From the NCBI RefSeq assembly GCF_017813355.1, contig NZ_JAGIYZ010000011.1, forward strand, positions 62,001 through 126,000: 64,000 bases of DNA. The letters run 5' to 3'. The first letter of the stretch is position 1. Every line of letters starts with the position of its first letter. Both the position numbers and the translations under genes were made by a program. The stretch is from Roseomonas nitratireducens (GTDB lineage Bacteria > Pseudomonadota > Alphaproteobacteria > Acetobacterales > Acetobacteraceae). This document shows positions 17,113 to 25,032 of this stretch, in pieces. The notes beneath the pieces are model-generated. The model did not search any database and was not told the origin of the DNA. It saw nothing but the letters and a program-made list of their open reading frames with translations.

Positions 17113-18051
17113 ATGCGCCGATTGCTCGCCTGCCTGCTGCTTCCGATCCTCCTCGCGGCGCGGCCGGCGGCGGCGGACCTTGTCTATGTGCTGAACTCGA
17201 CGGATCCGAGCATCTCGGTCCTCGATGCCTTCACGCGCCAGGAAGTCCGCCGCATCCCGGCGCTGCGGGAGGTGCACCACCTCGTCCTGAGCCCCGACGG
17301 GCGGGACCTGCTGATCGCGGATTCCGGGGCCAACGAGATCCTGTTCGTCGACCCCGCCACCGGCGACGTGCGCCGGCGGGAACGCGTGTCGAACCCCTAC
17401 CACCTGGATTTCTCGCCGGACGGCCGGCACCTCGTGGTCGCCAGCCTGCGGCGCAACCAGGTCGACATCTACGAAGCCCGGACGCTGGCGCTGCTCGGGC
17501 GCCTGCGGATGCCGGACAAGCCCTCCCACATCGCCTTCCGCCCGGATGGCGGCATCGCCTACGTGACGCTGCAGGGCAGCGGGACCGTCGCGGCGATCAG
17601 CCTCGAGACGCGCGAGGCGCTGTGGGAAGTGCCGGTCGGGCGGGAGCCCGCGGGCATCATCTGGCATCGCGGCCGGCTGATCGTCGGCATCATGGGCACC
17701 GAGAACTTCATCGTGCTGAACCCCGAGACGCGGGAGATCGAGCGCGAGATCCCGGTCGGGCGCGGCGCGCACACCATCTTCCCCGCGCCGGACGGCCGCA
17801 CCCTGTGGGCCACCAGCCGTGTGCAGAGCCGGATCGCGGAAATCGACCCGACGACGCTCGAGGTCCGGCGCATCCATGACGTCCCCGGCGGGCCGGACTG
17901 CATCGCCTTCGACCCGGATGGGCGCGTCTGGGCGACGCTGCGCTGGGCGCGGCGCGTCGCGCGGCTCGACCCGCGCACCGGCGTGGTGGAAACCATCCCC
18001 GTCGGGCGCAGCCCGCACGGCATCTTCGTCCATCCCCGCCGTGCGGAATAG
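17113..18051 (+). CDS. Secreted YVTN-type beta-propeller protein
   Basis: A 312-aa exported protein. Signal peptide residues 1-22 (MRRLLACLLLPILLAARPAAA). The remainder consists of about seven WD/YVTN-like blades, each with a phrase of the LxPDGR type (LSPDGRDLLIADS, FSPDGRHLVVAS, FRPDGGIAYVT, PAPDGRTLWATS, FDPDGRVWATL). Related to YncE and the propeller of cytochrome cd1-like proteins; no heme motif. Ligand unknown. The next gene starts 11 bases before its stop, so the two are coupled. Confidence 0.85.
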   Translation: MRRLLACLLLPILLAARPAAADLVYVLNSTDPSISVLDAFTRQEVRRIPALREVHHLVLSPDGRDLLIADSGANEILFVDPATGDVRRRERVSNPYHLDFSPDGRHLVVASLRRNQVDIYEARTLALLGRLRMPDKPSHIAFRPDGGIAYVTLQGSGTVAAISLETREALWEVPVGREPAGIIWHRGRLIVGIMGTENFIVLNPETREIEREIPVGRGAHTIFPAPDGRTLWATSRVQSRIAEIDPTTLEVRRIHDVPGGPDCIAFDPDGRVWATLRWARRVARLDPRTGVVETIPVGRSPHGIFVHPRRAE

Positions 18052-18802
18052 GCGCGGGGCGCTCCTCGCGCTGGCGTTCGGCCTGCTGGCCGCCCCCGCG
18101 GCGGCGCAGGTCGCGCCGGCCTGCCCGTCCGGCACGCTCTACCTGACGATCGACACGGGCTGGGGGCGGGAGGCGGAGCGCATCGCCGCCATCCTCAAGC
18201 GCCGCGACGTGCGGGCGACGCTGTTCGTGGCGCATGAACCCACGCATACGGGCGAGCGCAGCCTCGGCCCCGGCTGGGCCGCCTTCTGGCGCGCCCGCGC
18301 CGCCGAGGGCCATGTCTTCGCCAGCCACACCGACCGGCACTGGTATTTCCGCGGCGATGTCGCGCCGGGGCGCGTCCGCTACGTCTCCCGCACCGGGGAG
18401 GGGGAGGAGGTGCTGGACCAGGCCGGCATGTGCCGCGAACTCGCGGCCCCCGTCGCGCGGCTGCGGGAGGCGGTGCCCGACGCGGTCGTGCTGCCGCTGT
18501 GGCGCGCGCCGGGCGGCATCACCACGCCGGGGGCGATCCGGCTCGGCGAAGCCTGCGGGCTGCGCCACCAGGGCTGGACGGCCAACGGCTTCCTGGGCGA
18601 CGAGCTGCCCTCCGACGCGCATCCGAACCGCGACCTGGCGGCGCGCACCCTGCGCAACGTGCGGGACGGGGAGGTGCTGGTGATGCATTGGGGCATCCGC
18701 AGCCGCCGCGAACCCTATGCCGAGGTGCTGGAGGACGTGATCGTCCGCCTGCAGGCGCGCGGCTTCTGCTTCGCCACCTTGCCGCCCGAGGGGCGCCGAT
18801 AG
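18041..18802 (+). CDS. Secreted polysaccharide-deacetylase (NodB)-family protein
   Basis: A 253-aa protein starting at GTG 18041, with a signal peptide of about 20 residues (RRGALLALAFGLLAAPAAAQ). NodB-fold motifs: motif 1 is TIDTG (D38, T39) instead of TFDDG; motif 2 H-T-x-x-H is H96-H100 (SHTDRH); motif 3 RxPGG is RAPGG near 155; the C-terminal His lies in LVMHWG. It would remove N- or O-acetyl groups from a cell-wall or extracellular glycan. The missing second Asp of motif 1 is unusual. It overlaps the beta-propeller gene and probably shares its transcript. Confidence 0.75.
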   Translation: MRNRRGALLALAFGLLAAPAAAQVAPACPSGTLYLTIDTGWGREAERIAAILKRRDVRATLFVAHEPTHTGERSLGPGWAAFWRARAAEGHVFASHTDRHWYFRGDVAPGRVRYVSRTGEGEEVLDQAGMCRELAAPVARLREAVPDAVVLPLWRAPGGITTPGAIRLGEACGLRHQGWTANGFLGDELPSDAHPNRDLAARTLRNVRDGEVLVMHWGIRSRREPYAEVLEDVIVRLQARGFCFATLPPEGRR

Positions 18803-18813
18803 ATTTTCACCCC

Positions 18814-19767
18814 ATGACCGACCTGATCACCCGCCCGCTGGACGCGCTGACCGGCTGGATCTTCGAGCATTTCCTGCAGCCCGCCATGTACGCGGCGGGG
18901 CTGATGGACTGGGCCGAGGACGCCATCGAATGGCTGGAATTCGGCCTGTTCGGCCTGTTCTCCATCGCCATCGTCTGGCTGGTGTGCCGCCCGCTGGAAG
19001 CCTGGCGGCCGGTCGAGCCCGTGACCGACCGCGGCGCGATCCGCACCGACATCGTCTACACGCTGCTCACGCGGTTGGGGCTGCTGCCGCTGGTCGCCTT
19101 CGTCTTCCTCGCCTCCCTGCAGGCCTGGTGGGAAGGCACGGTGGCCGACAGCGGCTTCGTGCCGCCGACGCTCGAGACGCTGTTCCCCGCGCTGCGGGAG
19201 ATGCCGCTGCTGGCCTTCGCGATCTACGTCGTCATCCTCGATTTCGGGGAATACTGGCGGCACCGCTTCCAGCACATGTTCGGCTGGTGGTGGGCGCTGC
19301 ATTCGATCCACCACGCGCAGCGCCAGATGACCTTCTGGACGGATGACCGGAACCACATCCTGGACGAGGTGATCGCGGCGCTCTGGTTCGGCGCGATCGC
19401 GCTGCTGATCGGCGTGCCGCCGGGACAGTTCCCGCTGCTGGTGCTGGTGATGCGGCTCGCCGAAAGCCTGAGCCACGCGAATGTGCGCCTGTCCTTCGGC
19501 CGGGTGGGCGAGAGGCTGTTCGTCTCGCCGCGGTTCCACCGGCTGCATCACGGCATCCTGTCGATCGCCGACCACGGCAAGAACTACGCCGTGCTGTTCC
19601 CGGTCTGGGACTGGATCTTCGGCACGGCGGATTTCCGCCGCGACGTCTATCCGCGCACCGGCGACCCCGAGGCGCCGGAGGCCCTGGCGACCGGCGGCTG
19701 GCTGCGCCAGCAACTGGTGGGGCTGCGCCGGATGGGCGCGGCGCTGACCGGCCGCGGGCAGGGCTGA
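18814..19767 (+). CDS. Sterol desaturase/fatty acid hydroxylase-family membrane protein
   Basis: A 317-aa integral membrane protein. The diiron histidine boxes are present and ordered: HRFQH near residue 150, HSIHH about 15 residues later, then HAN and HRLHH near 230-240. Several hydrophobic helices occupy residues 45-140. By family it oxidises lipid substrates using a diiron centre; the bacterial substrate (hopanoid, carotenoid or fatty acyl) cannot be chosen from sequence. It lies 11 bases after the deacetylase stop, probably the same operon. Confidence 0.88.
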   Translation: MTDLITRPLDALTGWIFEHFLQPAMYAAGLMDWAEDAIEWLEFGLFGLFSIAIVWLVCRPLEAWRPVEPVTDRGAIRTDIVYTLLTRLGLLPLVAFVFLASLQAWWEGTVADSGFVPPTLETLFPALREMPLLAFAIYVVILDFGEYWRHRFQHMFGWWWALHSIHHAQRQMTFWTDDRNHILDEVIAALWFGAIALLIGVPPGQFPLLVLVMRLAESLSHANVRLSFGRVGERLFVSPRFHRLHHGILSIADHGKNYAVLFPVWDWIFGTADFRRDVYPRTGDPEAPEALATGGWLRQQLVGLRRMGAALTGRGQG

Positions 19768-19776
19768 CGCCGGCCG

Positions 19777-19797
19777 CGCGAAGGGTCGACCTTCGCG
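19777..19797 (+). terminator. Terminator hairpin after desaturase gene
   Basis: Perfect 8-bp stem CGCGAAGG/CCTTCGCG with a 5-base loop (GTCGA), beginning 9 bases after the stop at 19767. No T tract. Shares the CGAAGG core with two other hairpins. Confidence 0.55.
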
Positions 19798-20285
19798 GGA
19801 TCAGGACCGGCGACCGCGCGTCGCGCGCGGCCGCCCCGCGCGCCATCCCCTGCGCGCGATGGCCCAGCCACCGCGTGCTTGGCCGGGGATCGTGCTGCCC
19901 CGCTGACCGCCGGCCTGCCCCCGGCGCAGGTGCAGTGCCGGGCGCCGGACCGCGGCACGCGAGTCCGCGCTGCCGGCGGGACCACCCATCGGGCGTCGAT
20001 CGGCCGGGCGATTCAATCGGCGGCGCGGTTCCTTTCGTTGGCGCGGAGATTCTCGCGCGGCTGACGCAACCGAGGCGAGCATCGATGCGGAGACGACGCG
20101 CGCTGGGCGCGACCGAGGGCGCTGCTGCGCGCGGCAGAATGGCGCAAAAAAAGCCATTGTGCACTTATTGAGACAATACCTAACGTATTCTTGACGCAGA
20201 TGCCGGGTTCGGGCGCCGCCTCGCGAGAGGAGGCCCGACGGGGAGGCTACGGTTTCCTGCGCCCGACCGGACGAAAGGACCACGC
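19798..20285. other. 488-base non-coding gap, promoter-like AT-richer end
   Basis: No convincing gene. Open frames here on either strand have the Arg/Pro/Ala bias of GC-rich shadow frames and no family resemblance. The stretch 20141-20195 is AT-richer (a run of A at 20146-20152, then TTGTGC at 20157-20162, TTGAGA at 20168-20173 and TATTCT at 20186-20191). It probably holds the promoter of the gene at 20286, but no pair of boxes has standard spacing. Confidence 0.4.
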
Positions 20286-21131
20286 ATGAGGCTCTTGATC
20301 ATTGGCGGTGCGGCGCTCGCGCTTTTCGCCGGCGCCGCGGAGGCGAGTTCCACGCGCGGCGGGCATGGTGGCGGCGGGCATGGCGGTGGTGGGCATGGCG
20401 GCGGCAGCAGCGGCGCCCAGCCGCGGGCCGAGGCGGAGGCGGAGGCAAGCGCCACGGCACGCCAGCGCCAGCGGCAGCGCCAGAACCAGACCCAGACCGC
20501 CCGCGGCGGCAACGCCCGCGCGACCGTCATCGTCAACAATGGCGCCGGCGGCGCGGGCGGCGGCACGGGCGTCAGCGGCGGGCCGACCGGCGCCGCGGCG
20601 ACGACGGGCGCGGGGGTCGGCGCGACCGGCGCGGCCGGCACGCTCGGGGCCGATGGCGGCGGCGCGTACCACTCCACCGTCTCGGGCACGACCACGCTGC
20701 GCACTGCGCCGGATGTCGCCGCGCCCGCCATCTGGTCGAACAACCCCTGCATCATCTCGGCCAGCGGGTCGGTCAGCGTCGTCGGCTTCGGCGCCTCGAT
20801 CGGCGCCGGCATCGAGGATCCGGACTGCACGCGTCGCGCCAATGCCCAGCTGCTCGCCGTGCTCGGCCAGCCGGACGCGGCGCGGGAGGTGTTGTGCGCG
20901 AACCGGGAGGTGCGGGAAGCCTTCATGCGCTCGGGACGTCCCTGCGCGGCGGATGCGGCGAATTTCCGCCCCGTGCGCGCGACCGTCGCGCCGGCCGCCG
21001 CCGTGGCGATCCCTGCGGCCGCCGCGCCGGCGCCCCAGCCTGTCGCCGCGCCGGCGCCCGCCGCCTTCTGCCAGCCGCAGCCCGGCGAAAGCGCGGCCGA
21101 CCGGCTGATGCGCCAGCACAATTGCCGGTGA
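20286..21131 (+). CDS. Secreted Gly/His-rich protein with conserved Cys-containing core
   Basis: A 281-aa protein. Signal peptide residues 1-20. Then three HGGGG units (23-40), an Ala/Glu and Arg/Gln stretch (AEAEAEASATARQRQRQRQ) and a Gly/Thr-rich linker. A folded core spans residues 135-220: NPCIISASGSVSV, EDPDCTRRANAQLLAVLG, VLCANREVREAF, RPC. The tail is Ala/Pro-rich and ends in CQPQPGESAADRLMRQHNCR. The order (low-complexity stalk, then core with about six Cys) suggests a cell-surface or extracellular protein. I do not recognise the family. Start at 20286 has GAAAGGA upstream. Confidence 0.75.
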   Translation: MRLLIIGGAALALFAGAAEASSTRGGHGGGGHGGGGHGGGSSGAQPRAEAEAEASATARQRQRQRQNQTQTARGGNARATVIVNNGAGGAGGGTGVSGGPTGAAATTGAGVGATGAAGTLGADGGGAYHSTVSGTTTLRTAPDVAAPAIWSNNPCIISASGSVSVVGFGASIGAGIEDPDCTRRANAQLLAVLGQPDAAREVLCANREVREAFMRSGRPCAADAANFRPVRATVAPAAAVAIPAAAAPAPQPVAAPAPAAFCQPQPGESAADRLMRQHNCR

Positions 21132-21230
21132 CGGCAGGCTCGTACCGGCCCTGACGCCGGCCGGCGCGCGCCCCTTGACCGTGCGCGCCGGCACGCCACC
21201 CTCCTGCGCGACATGCCGGGGGAGCGAGGA

Positions 21231-22337
21231 ATGAACCGCAGGATGATGCTCGGCGCCGCAGGGGCGCTGCTGGCGGGTGCGGCGCGCGCGCAGCATCACG
21301 GCCATCACGGTGCGAACATCCCGGCCGACCAGATGTCGGCGCTGCGCGGGCCGAACCCGCAGGCGCTGACGCCCGAGCAGCTCGCCCAGCGCGTGATCGA
21401 AAGCCCGGCGCCGCCGGGCGCGCCGGGCCGCTGGGTCGCGCGCGCCCCGCTGCCGCTGCCGCGCAGCGAGATGGCCTGGGCGACATCCTGGAACAACCGC
21501 CTGCACGTCATCGGCGGCTATGCCCGGGGCCAGGTCGACAAGCCCTACCACCACATCTACGACCCCGTGGCCGATCGCTGGCAGGACGGCGCGCCGCTGC
21601 CGCGCGGCGCGAACCATGTCGGCGTCGTCGCCGATGCGGGCCGTATCTACGCGCTCGGCGGCTTCACCGAGCAGAACCGCTCGGCCGACAACCTCGCCTT
21701 CGCCTACGACGTGGCACGCGACCGCTGGGACCGCATCGCCCCCATGCCGCGCCCGCGCGGGGCCGGCGCCGTCGCGGCGGTGGGCGGGAAGATCTACCAC
21801 ATCGGCGGCGCGACCGACCCCGCGCCCGAACGCGCCAGCATCGGCTGGACCGAGGTGTACGACCCGCAGGGCGACCGCTGGACGATCCTGCGCGCGCTGC
21901 CCGCCGCGCGCGACCATGCCGGCGTCGCGGTGTGGGAAGGGCGCATCCACATCGTCGGCGGCCGCTTCAACACCTTCGAGAACAACACCGGCCTGCACCA
22001 CGTCTACGATCCGGCGAGCGACACCTGGCGGCTGCGCGCGCCGATCCCGACGCCGCGCTCGGGCCATGGCATGGTGCTGCTGCGCGGGCGCATGTGGTGC
22101 TTCGGCGGCGAGGAGCGGCTGTTCGACGCGCAGAACCGCCCGATCGACCGCGTGCTCGGCAGCACGGAATCCTACGACCCGGTGACCGACAGCTGGCTCA
22201 GCCACGCGCCCATGCCCACGCCGCGCCATGGGCTGGGCGCGGCGCTGGTCGGCGACTGGATCCATGTCGCCGGCGGCGGGCCGATCGTCGGCGGCGGCAT
22301 CCAGACCGCGGTGCACGAGGCCTTCCAGCCGGGCTGA
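21231..22337 (+). CDS. Exported Kelch-repeat beta-propeller protein
   Basis: A 368-aa protein with a signal peptide (MNRRMMLGAAGALLAGAARA) followed by a His-rich start (QHHGHHG). From residue 75 on it has six Kelch-type blades, with repeated phrases like HVIGGYARG, YALGGFTEQN, YHIGGATDP, HIVGGRFNT, WCFGGEERL and HVAGGGPI, each followed by a WDR/YDP-x-x-D-xW segment. Ligand or enzymatic role is unknown; some Kelch propellers are sialic-acid mutarotases or oxidase domains. The start is decided by GGAGCGAGGA just upstream of 21231. Confidence 0.88.
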   Translation: MNRRMMLGAAGALLAGAARAQHHGHHGANIPADQMSALRGPNPQALTPEQLAQRVIESPAPPGAPGRWVARAPLPLPRSEMAWATSWNNRLHVIGGYARGQVDKPYHHIYDPVADRWQDGAPLPRGANHVGVVADAGRIYALGGFTEQNRSADNLAFAYDVARDRWDRIAPMPRPRGAGAVAAVGGKIYHIGGATDPAPERASIGWTEVYDPQGDRWTILRALPAARDHAGVAVWEGRIHIVGGRFNTFENNTGLHHVYDPASDTWRLRAPIPTPRSGHGMVLLRGRMWCFGGEERLFDAQNRPIDRVLGSTESYDPVTDSWLSHAPMPTPRHGLGAALVGDWIHVAGGGPIVGGGIQTAVHEAFQPG

Positions 22338-22474
22338 CCGGTGGTGCCCCCGCCGGCTCTGCCGCGCGGTCCGGGCGAACGCGGCGCGCGGCGACATCGA
22401 TGGTCGTGCGTAACCGCGTCCTCTCCGCGGGCGAAGTCATCCCCGGCCGCGTCCGGCCGGACCAGGAGATTGCC

Positions 22475-22960
22475 ATGACCGACGCCCTTTCCCGCCGTGC
22501 CGCGGGCCTTGCCGCCGGCGTCGCGGTCGCGCTCGCCACCGGCGCCGCCAGCGCGCAGGAGGCGGGCCTCGTCACCCGGCCGAGCGCGCATCCCGTGCGC
22601 GCGACGCTCGACCGCTTCGCGGCCGCGGTGCGGGAGGCCGGCTGGGTGGTCTTCGCCGAGATCGACCACGCCGCGGCCGCGCAGGCGGTCGGCATGGCGC
22701 TCGCGCCGCGCACCGTGGTGCTGTTCGGCAATCCGCGCGCGGGCACGCCTGGCATGGCGGCCAACCCGACGCTGGCGATCGACCTGCCGATGCGCGTGCT
22801 GGTCTGGCAGGACGCCGAAGGCCGCACCCAGGTAACGCGCAGCACGGGGGAGGATCTCGCGACGCGCGTCTTCGCACGGCATGGCGTAGCGGTGCCGCCC
22901 GAGGGCCGCCGCATGACCGACGCCTTCATCGAGGGGCTGGTCCGCAAGGCGGCCGATTAG
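22475..22960 (+). CDS. Exported DUF302-family protein
   Basis: A 161-aa protein with signal peptide (residues 1-27, ending ASAQ) and a DUF302 domain. Characteristic segments are TLDRFAAAVREAGWVVFAEIDHAAAA, TVVLFGNPRAGTPGMAANPTLAIDLPMRVLVW and the C-terminal VFARHGV. DUF302 proteins are small periplasmic alpha/beta proteins of unknown function. AGGAG precedes ATG 22475. It is followed 40 bases later by the YeeE/YedE gene; DUF302 and thiosulfate-type sulfur proteins may be associated, but no direct link is shown here. Confidence 0.85.
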   Translation: MTDALSRRAAGLAAGVAVALATGAASAQEAGLVTRPSAHPVRATLDRFAAAVREAGWVVFAEIDHAAAAQAVGMALAPRTVVLFGNPRAGTPGMAANPTLAIDLPMRVLVWQDAEGRTQVTRSTGEDLATRVFARHGVAVPPEGRRMTDAFIEGLVRKAAD

Positions 22961-23000
22961 GCTGGTTTCCGCCGGTGGGGATGCGCGGCGGCGGCGGACG

Positions 23001-24107
23001 ATGCCCCCGCTGACGGTCCTGCCCGCCCCGCGGGCGCATGGGCTTGGCCTGGCGCTCGGCCTGTGCGCCCTTGCCGCGATCGCGGCCGGTATTGCGGCGC
23101 GGGATACGGCGCTGCTGCCGGTCCTGGCGGTCGCGCTCGCGCTCGGCGCCGCCTTCGTGCTGCTCGACTACGGCTTCACCGGGGGCTTCCGCGCCTTCCT
23201 CGCCGAGGGCGACGGGCGCGTGCTGGGGGCGACCTTCATCGTCCCCGCGGTCGCGGCCCTGGTGGTGCTGCCGGTGGGGGCGCTGGTGCCGGGCTACCAG
23301 CGCTGGGTCGCGCCGATCGGGCCGTCCATGATCCTCGGCGCGATGATCTTTGGCGTCGGCATGATGATCGCGAATGGCTGCGGGTCCGGCACGCTGGTCG
23401 CGGCCGGGCAGGGGGCGCGGCGGATGCTGGTGGCACTCCCCTTCTTCTGCCTGGGCGGCGTGGCGGGCAGCCTCGTCTTGCCCGCGATGCTCGACCTGCC
23501 GGGCATCGAGATCGACCTTGTTGCCGCCCTCGGCCCCTGGGGCGGGCTCGCGGCGAGCGAGGCGGTGCTCGCCGCCGGCGCGGCGCTCGTGCTGCGCGGG
23601 CGGGCGCCGCCGCGCGGCAAGCTCATCGCGGGTTCGGTGATCGGCGCGCTGGCGGCGGCGATGTTCCTCGTCTCCGGCCAGCCCTGGGGCATCACCATGG
23701 CGCTGACGGTCTGGGGCGCGCGGGCGGTCGCGGCGCTGGGCGTCGACCTGTCCCGCAGCGCCTTCTGGTCCGACCCCTGGGCGGCGGGGCTGCTCGCCGA
23801 ACCGCTGCTCGCCATGCCGGGGACCGTTGCCGATCTGGGGTTGATGCTCGGCGCGCTGCTCGCCGCCGCTGCCACGGGCGGGCTGCGCCACGGCGTGCCG
23901 ATCGGCTGGCGGGGCGTGCTGGGCGGCGTCGCGGGCGGGCTGCTGATGGGCTTCGGCGGGCGGCTGTCCTTCGGCTGCAATGTCGGCGCCTTCCTCGGCG
24001 GGGCGGCCTCGGGCAGCCTGCACGGCATCGCGTGGCTGGCCTGCGTGATCCCGGGCTGCGCGCTCGGGCTCAGGCTGCGGCCGTTCTTCGGCCTGCCCCG
24101 CGACTGA
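23001..24107 (+). CDS. YeeE/YedE (TsuA-like) sulfur-compound transporter
   Basis: A 368-aa inner-membrane protein with about nine to ten hydrophobic helices and the internal duplication typical of YeeE/YedE. The conserved substrate-path cysteines lie in NGCGSGTL (C127) and FGCNVGAFLGG (C326). TsuA of this family imports thiosulfate. There is no adjacent TusA-like YeeD gene. Start at 23001 follows GGCGGACG only weakly; other in-frame starts would truncate the first helix. Confidence 0.88.
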   Translation: MPPLTVLPAPRAHGLGLALGLCALAAIAAGIAARDTALLPVLAVALALGAAFVLLDYGFTGGFRAFLAEGDGRVLGATFIVPAVAALVVLPVGALVPGYQRWVAPIGPSMILGAMIFGVGMMIANGCGSGTLVAAGQGARRMLVALPFFCLGGVAGSLVLPAMLDLPGIEIDLVAALGPWGGLAASEAVLAAGAALVLRGRAPPRGKLIAGSVIGALAAAMFLVSGQPWGITMALTVWGARAVAALGVDLSRSAFWSDPWAAGLLAEPLLAMPGTVADLGLMLGALLAAAATGGLRHGVPIGWRGVLGGVAGGLLMGFGGRLSFGCNVGAFLGGAASGSLHGIAWLACVIPGCALGLRLRPFFGLPRD

Positions 24108-24121
24108 TCGTGCCGCCGCGG

Positions 24122-24910
24122 TCAGCCGGCGCCCGCATCGTTCAGCGCCCAGTCATAGCCATGCTCCGCGATGGCCGACGCCGCGGCAAGGCGGGCGGCC
24201 AGCGGCGGTGCGGCGTATTGCCGCAGATGGGCGATGACGCCCGCCTCGCTGCCGGAAAAATCCTCGCGGAACCAATGGTAGATCGAGGAGACGCGCAGCC
24301 TTCCATCGGCCAGCACGGTGACGCCGCGCGGATGGTTGACGAAGGCGCGCGCGGCGTCGTCGAGGTCCCGTTCCAGCGTCTCGGCGCGGAAGGCGCGCGG
24401 GCGCAGGTTGGGGCAGCCGATCGACGCGCAGTTCACCGCGTAGTGGACGCGCGGGTCGCGGAAGGTTGGGCGCATCGTGCCGTGCTCGATGTCGTCGAGC
24501 GACATCGCGCGGCCTTCCACCGTGACGAGCCGCGTGCGCCAGGGGCCGCCGAACTGGCGCGGGTCGAAGGGCACGCCGGTCGAGCGGATGTCGCGGATCG
24601 AGCGCACCGGGTGGCGGTCCAGCACCACCTTCAGCGTCAGCGCGTTGTACAGGTTGGCCCAGAAGGCGAAGGCCTCCGCCCGCGCCATGGCCGAAGGGCG
24701 GCGCGCGGCGGCGGCGGCGATCCAGCCCTCCAGCGCCGCCATGTCGGCGGCGGAGGCCTTCCACCGCGCATAGGCGACGCGCGCGACGCCGTCTGCCGGC
24801 AGGGACACGTGCCGGGCGAGCAGCGCGTCGAGCGAGGCTTCCGTCGCCCGCGCCGATGTGGCGAGGGCGAGGGCCGGCAGGGTCAGGATCGTGCGGCGCG
24901 GGGCGGTCAT
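24122..24910 (-). CDS. Exported DUF547-family protein
   Basis: A 262-aa protein; signal peptide residues 1-22 (MTAPRRTILTLPALALATSARA). DUF547 segments are clear: FWANLYNALTLKVVLDRHP, SLDDIEHGTMRP, DPRVHYAVNCASIGCPNLRPRAF and VSSIYHWFREDF. The conserved N-Y-N and C-x-S-x-x-C-P pattern resembles a papain/transglutaminase-like arrangement proposed for the family, but its activity is not established. An alternative ATG 10 codons upstream (24940) would give a longer n-region. Convergent with the YeeE gene, 14 bases apart. Confidence 0.85.
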   Translation of the reverse strand: MTAPRRTILTLPALALATSARATEASLDALLARHVSLPADGVARVAYARWKASAADMAALEGWIAAAAARRPSAMARAEAFAFWANLYNALTLKVVLDRHPVRSIRDIRSTGVPFDPRQFGGPWRTRLVTVEGRAMSLDDIEHGTMRPTFRDPRVHYAVNCASIGCPNLRPRAFRAETLERDLDDAARAFVNHPRGVTVLADGRLRVSSIYHWFREDFSGSEAGVIAHLRQYAAPPLAARLAAASAIAEHGYDWALNDAGAG

Positions 24911-25032
24911 GGGCGTGCTCGGCAAGGATCGTCGGGTCATTCGCGGCGACCGCGCCGCGGGTTACGCTTCGCCCCCGGCGTAACCGGCCTGGCGTCCGGC
25001 GCGAAGCCGTCCCTGTCCGAAGGAAGCAGGCG

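Noticed and set aside
19801-20283. A 160-codon minus-strand frame in the gap before the Gly-rich gene
   Set aside because: Composition of a shadow frame, with no domain, signal peptide or plausible start.
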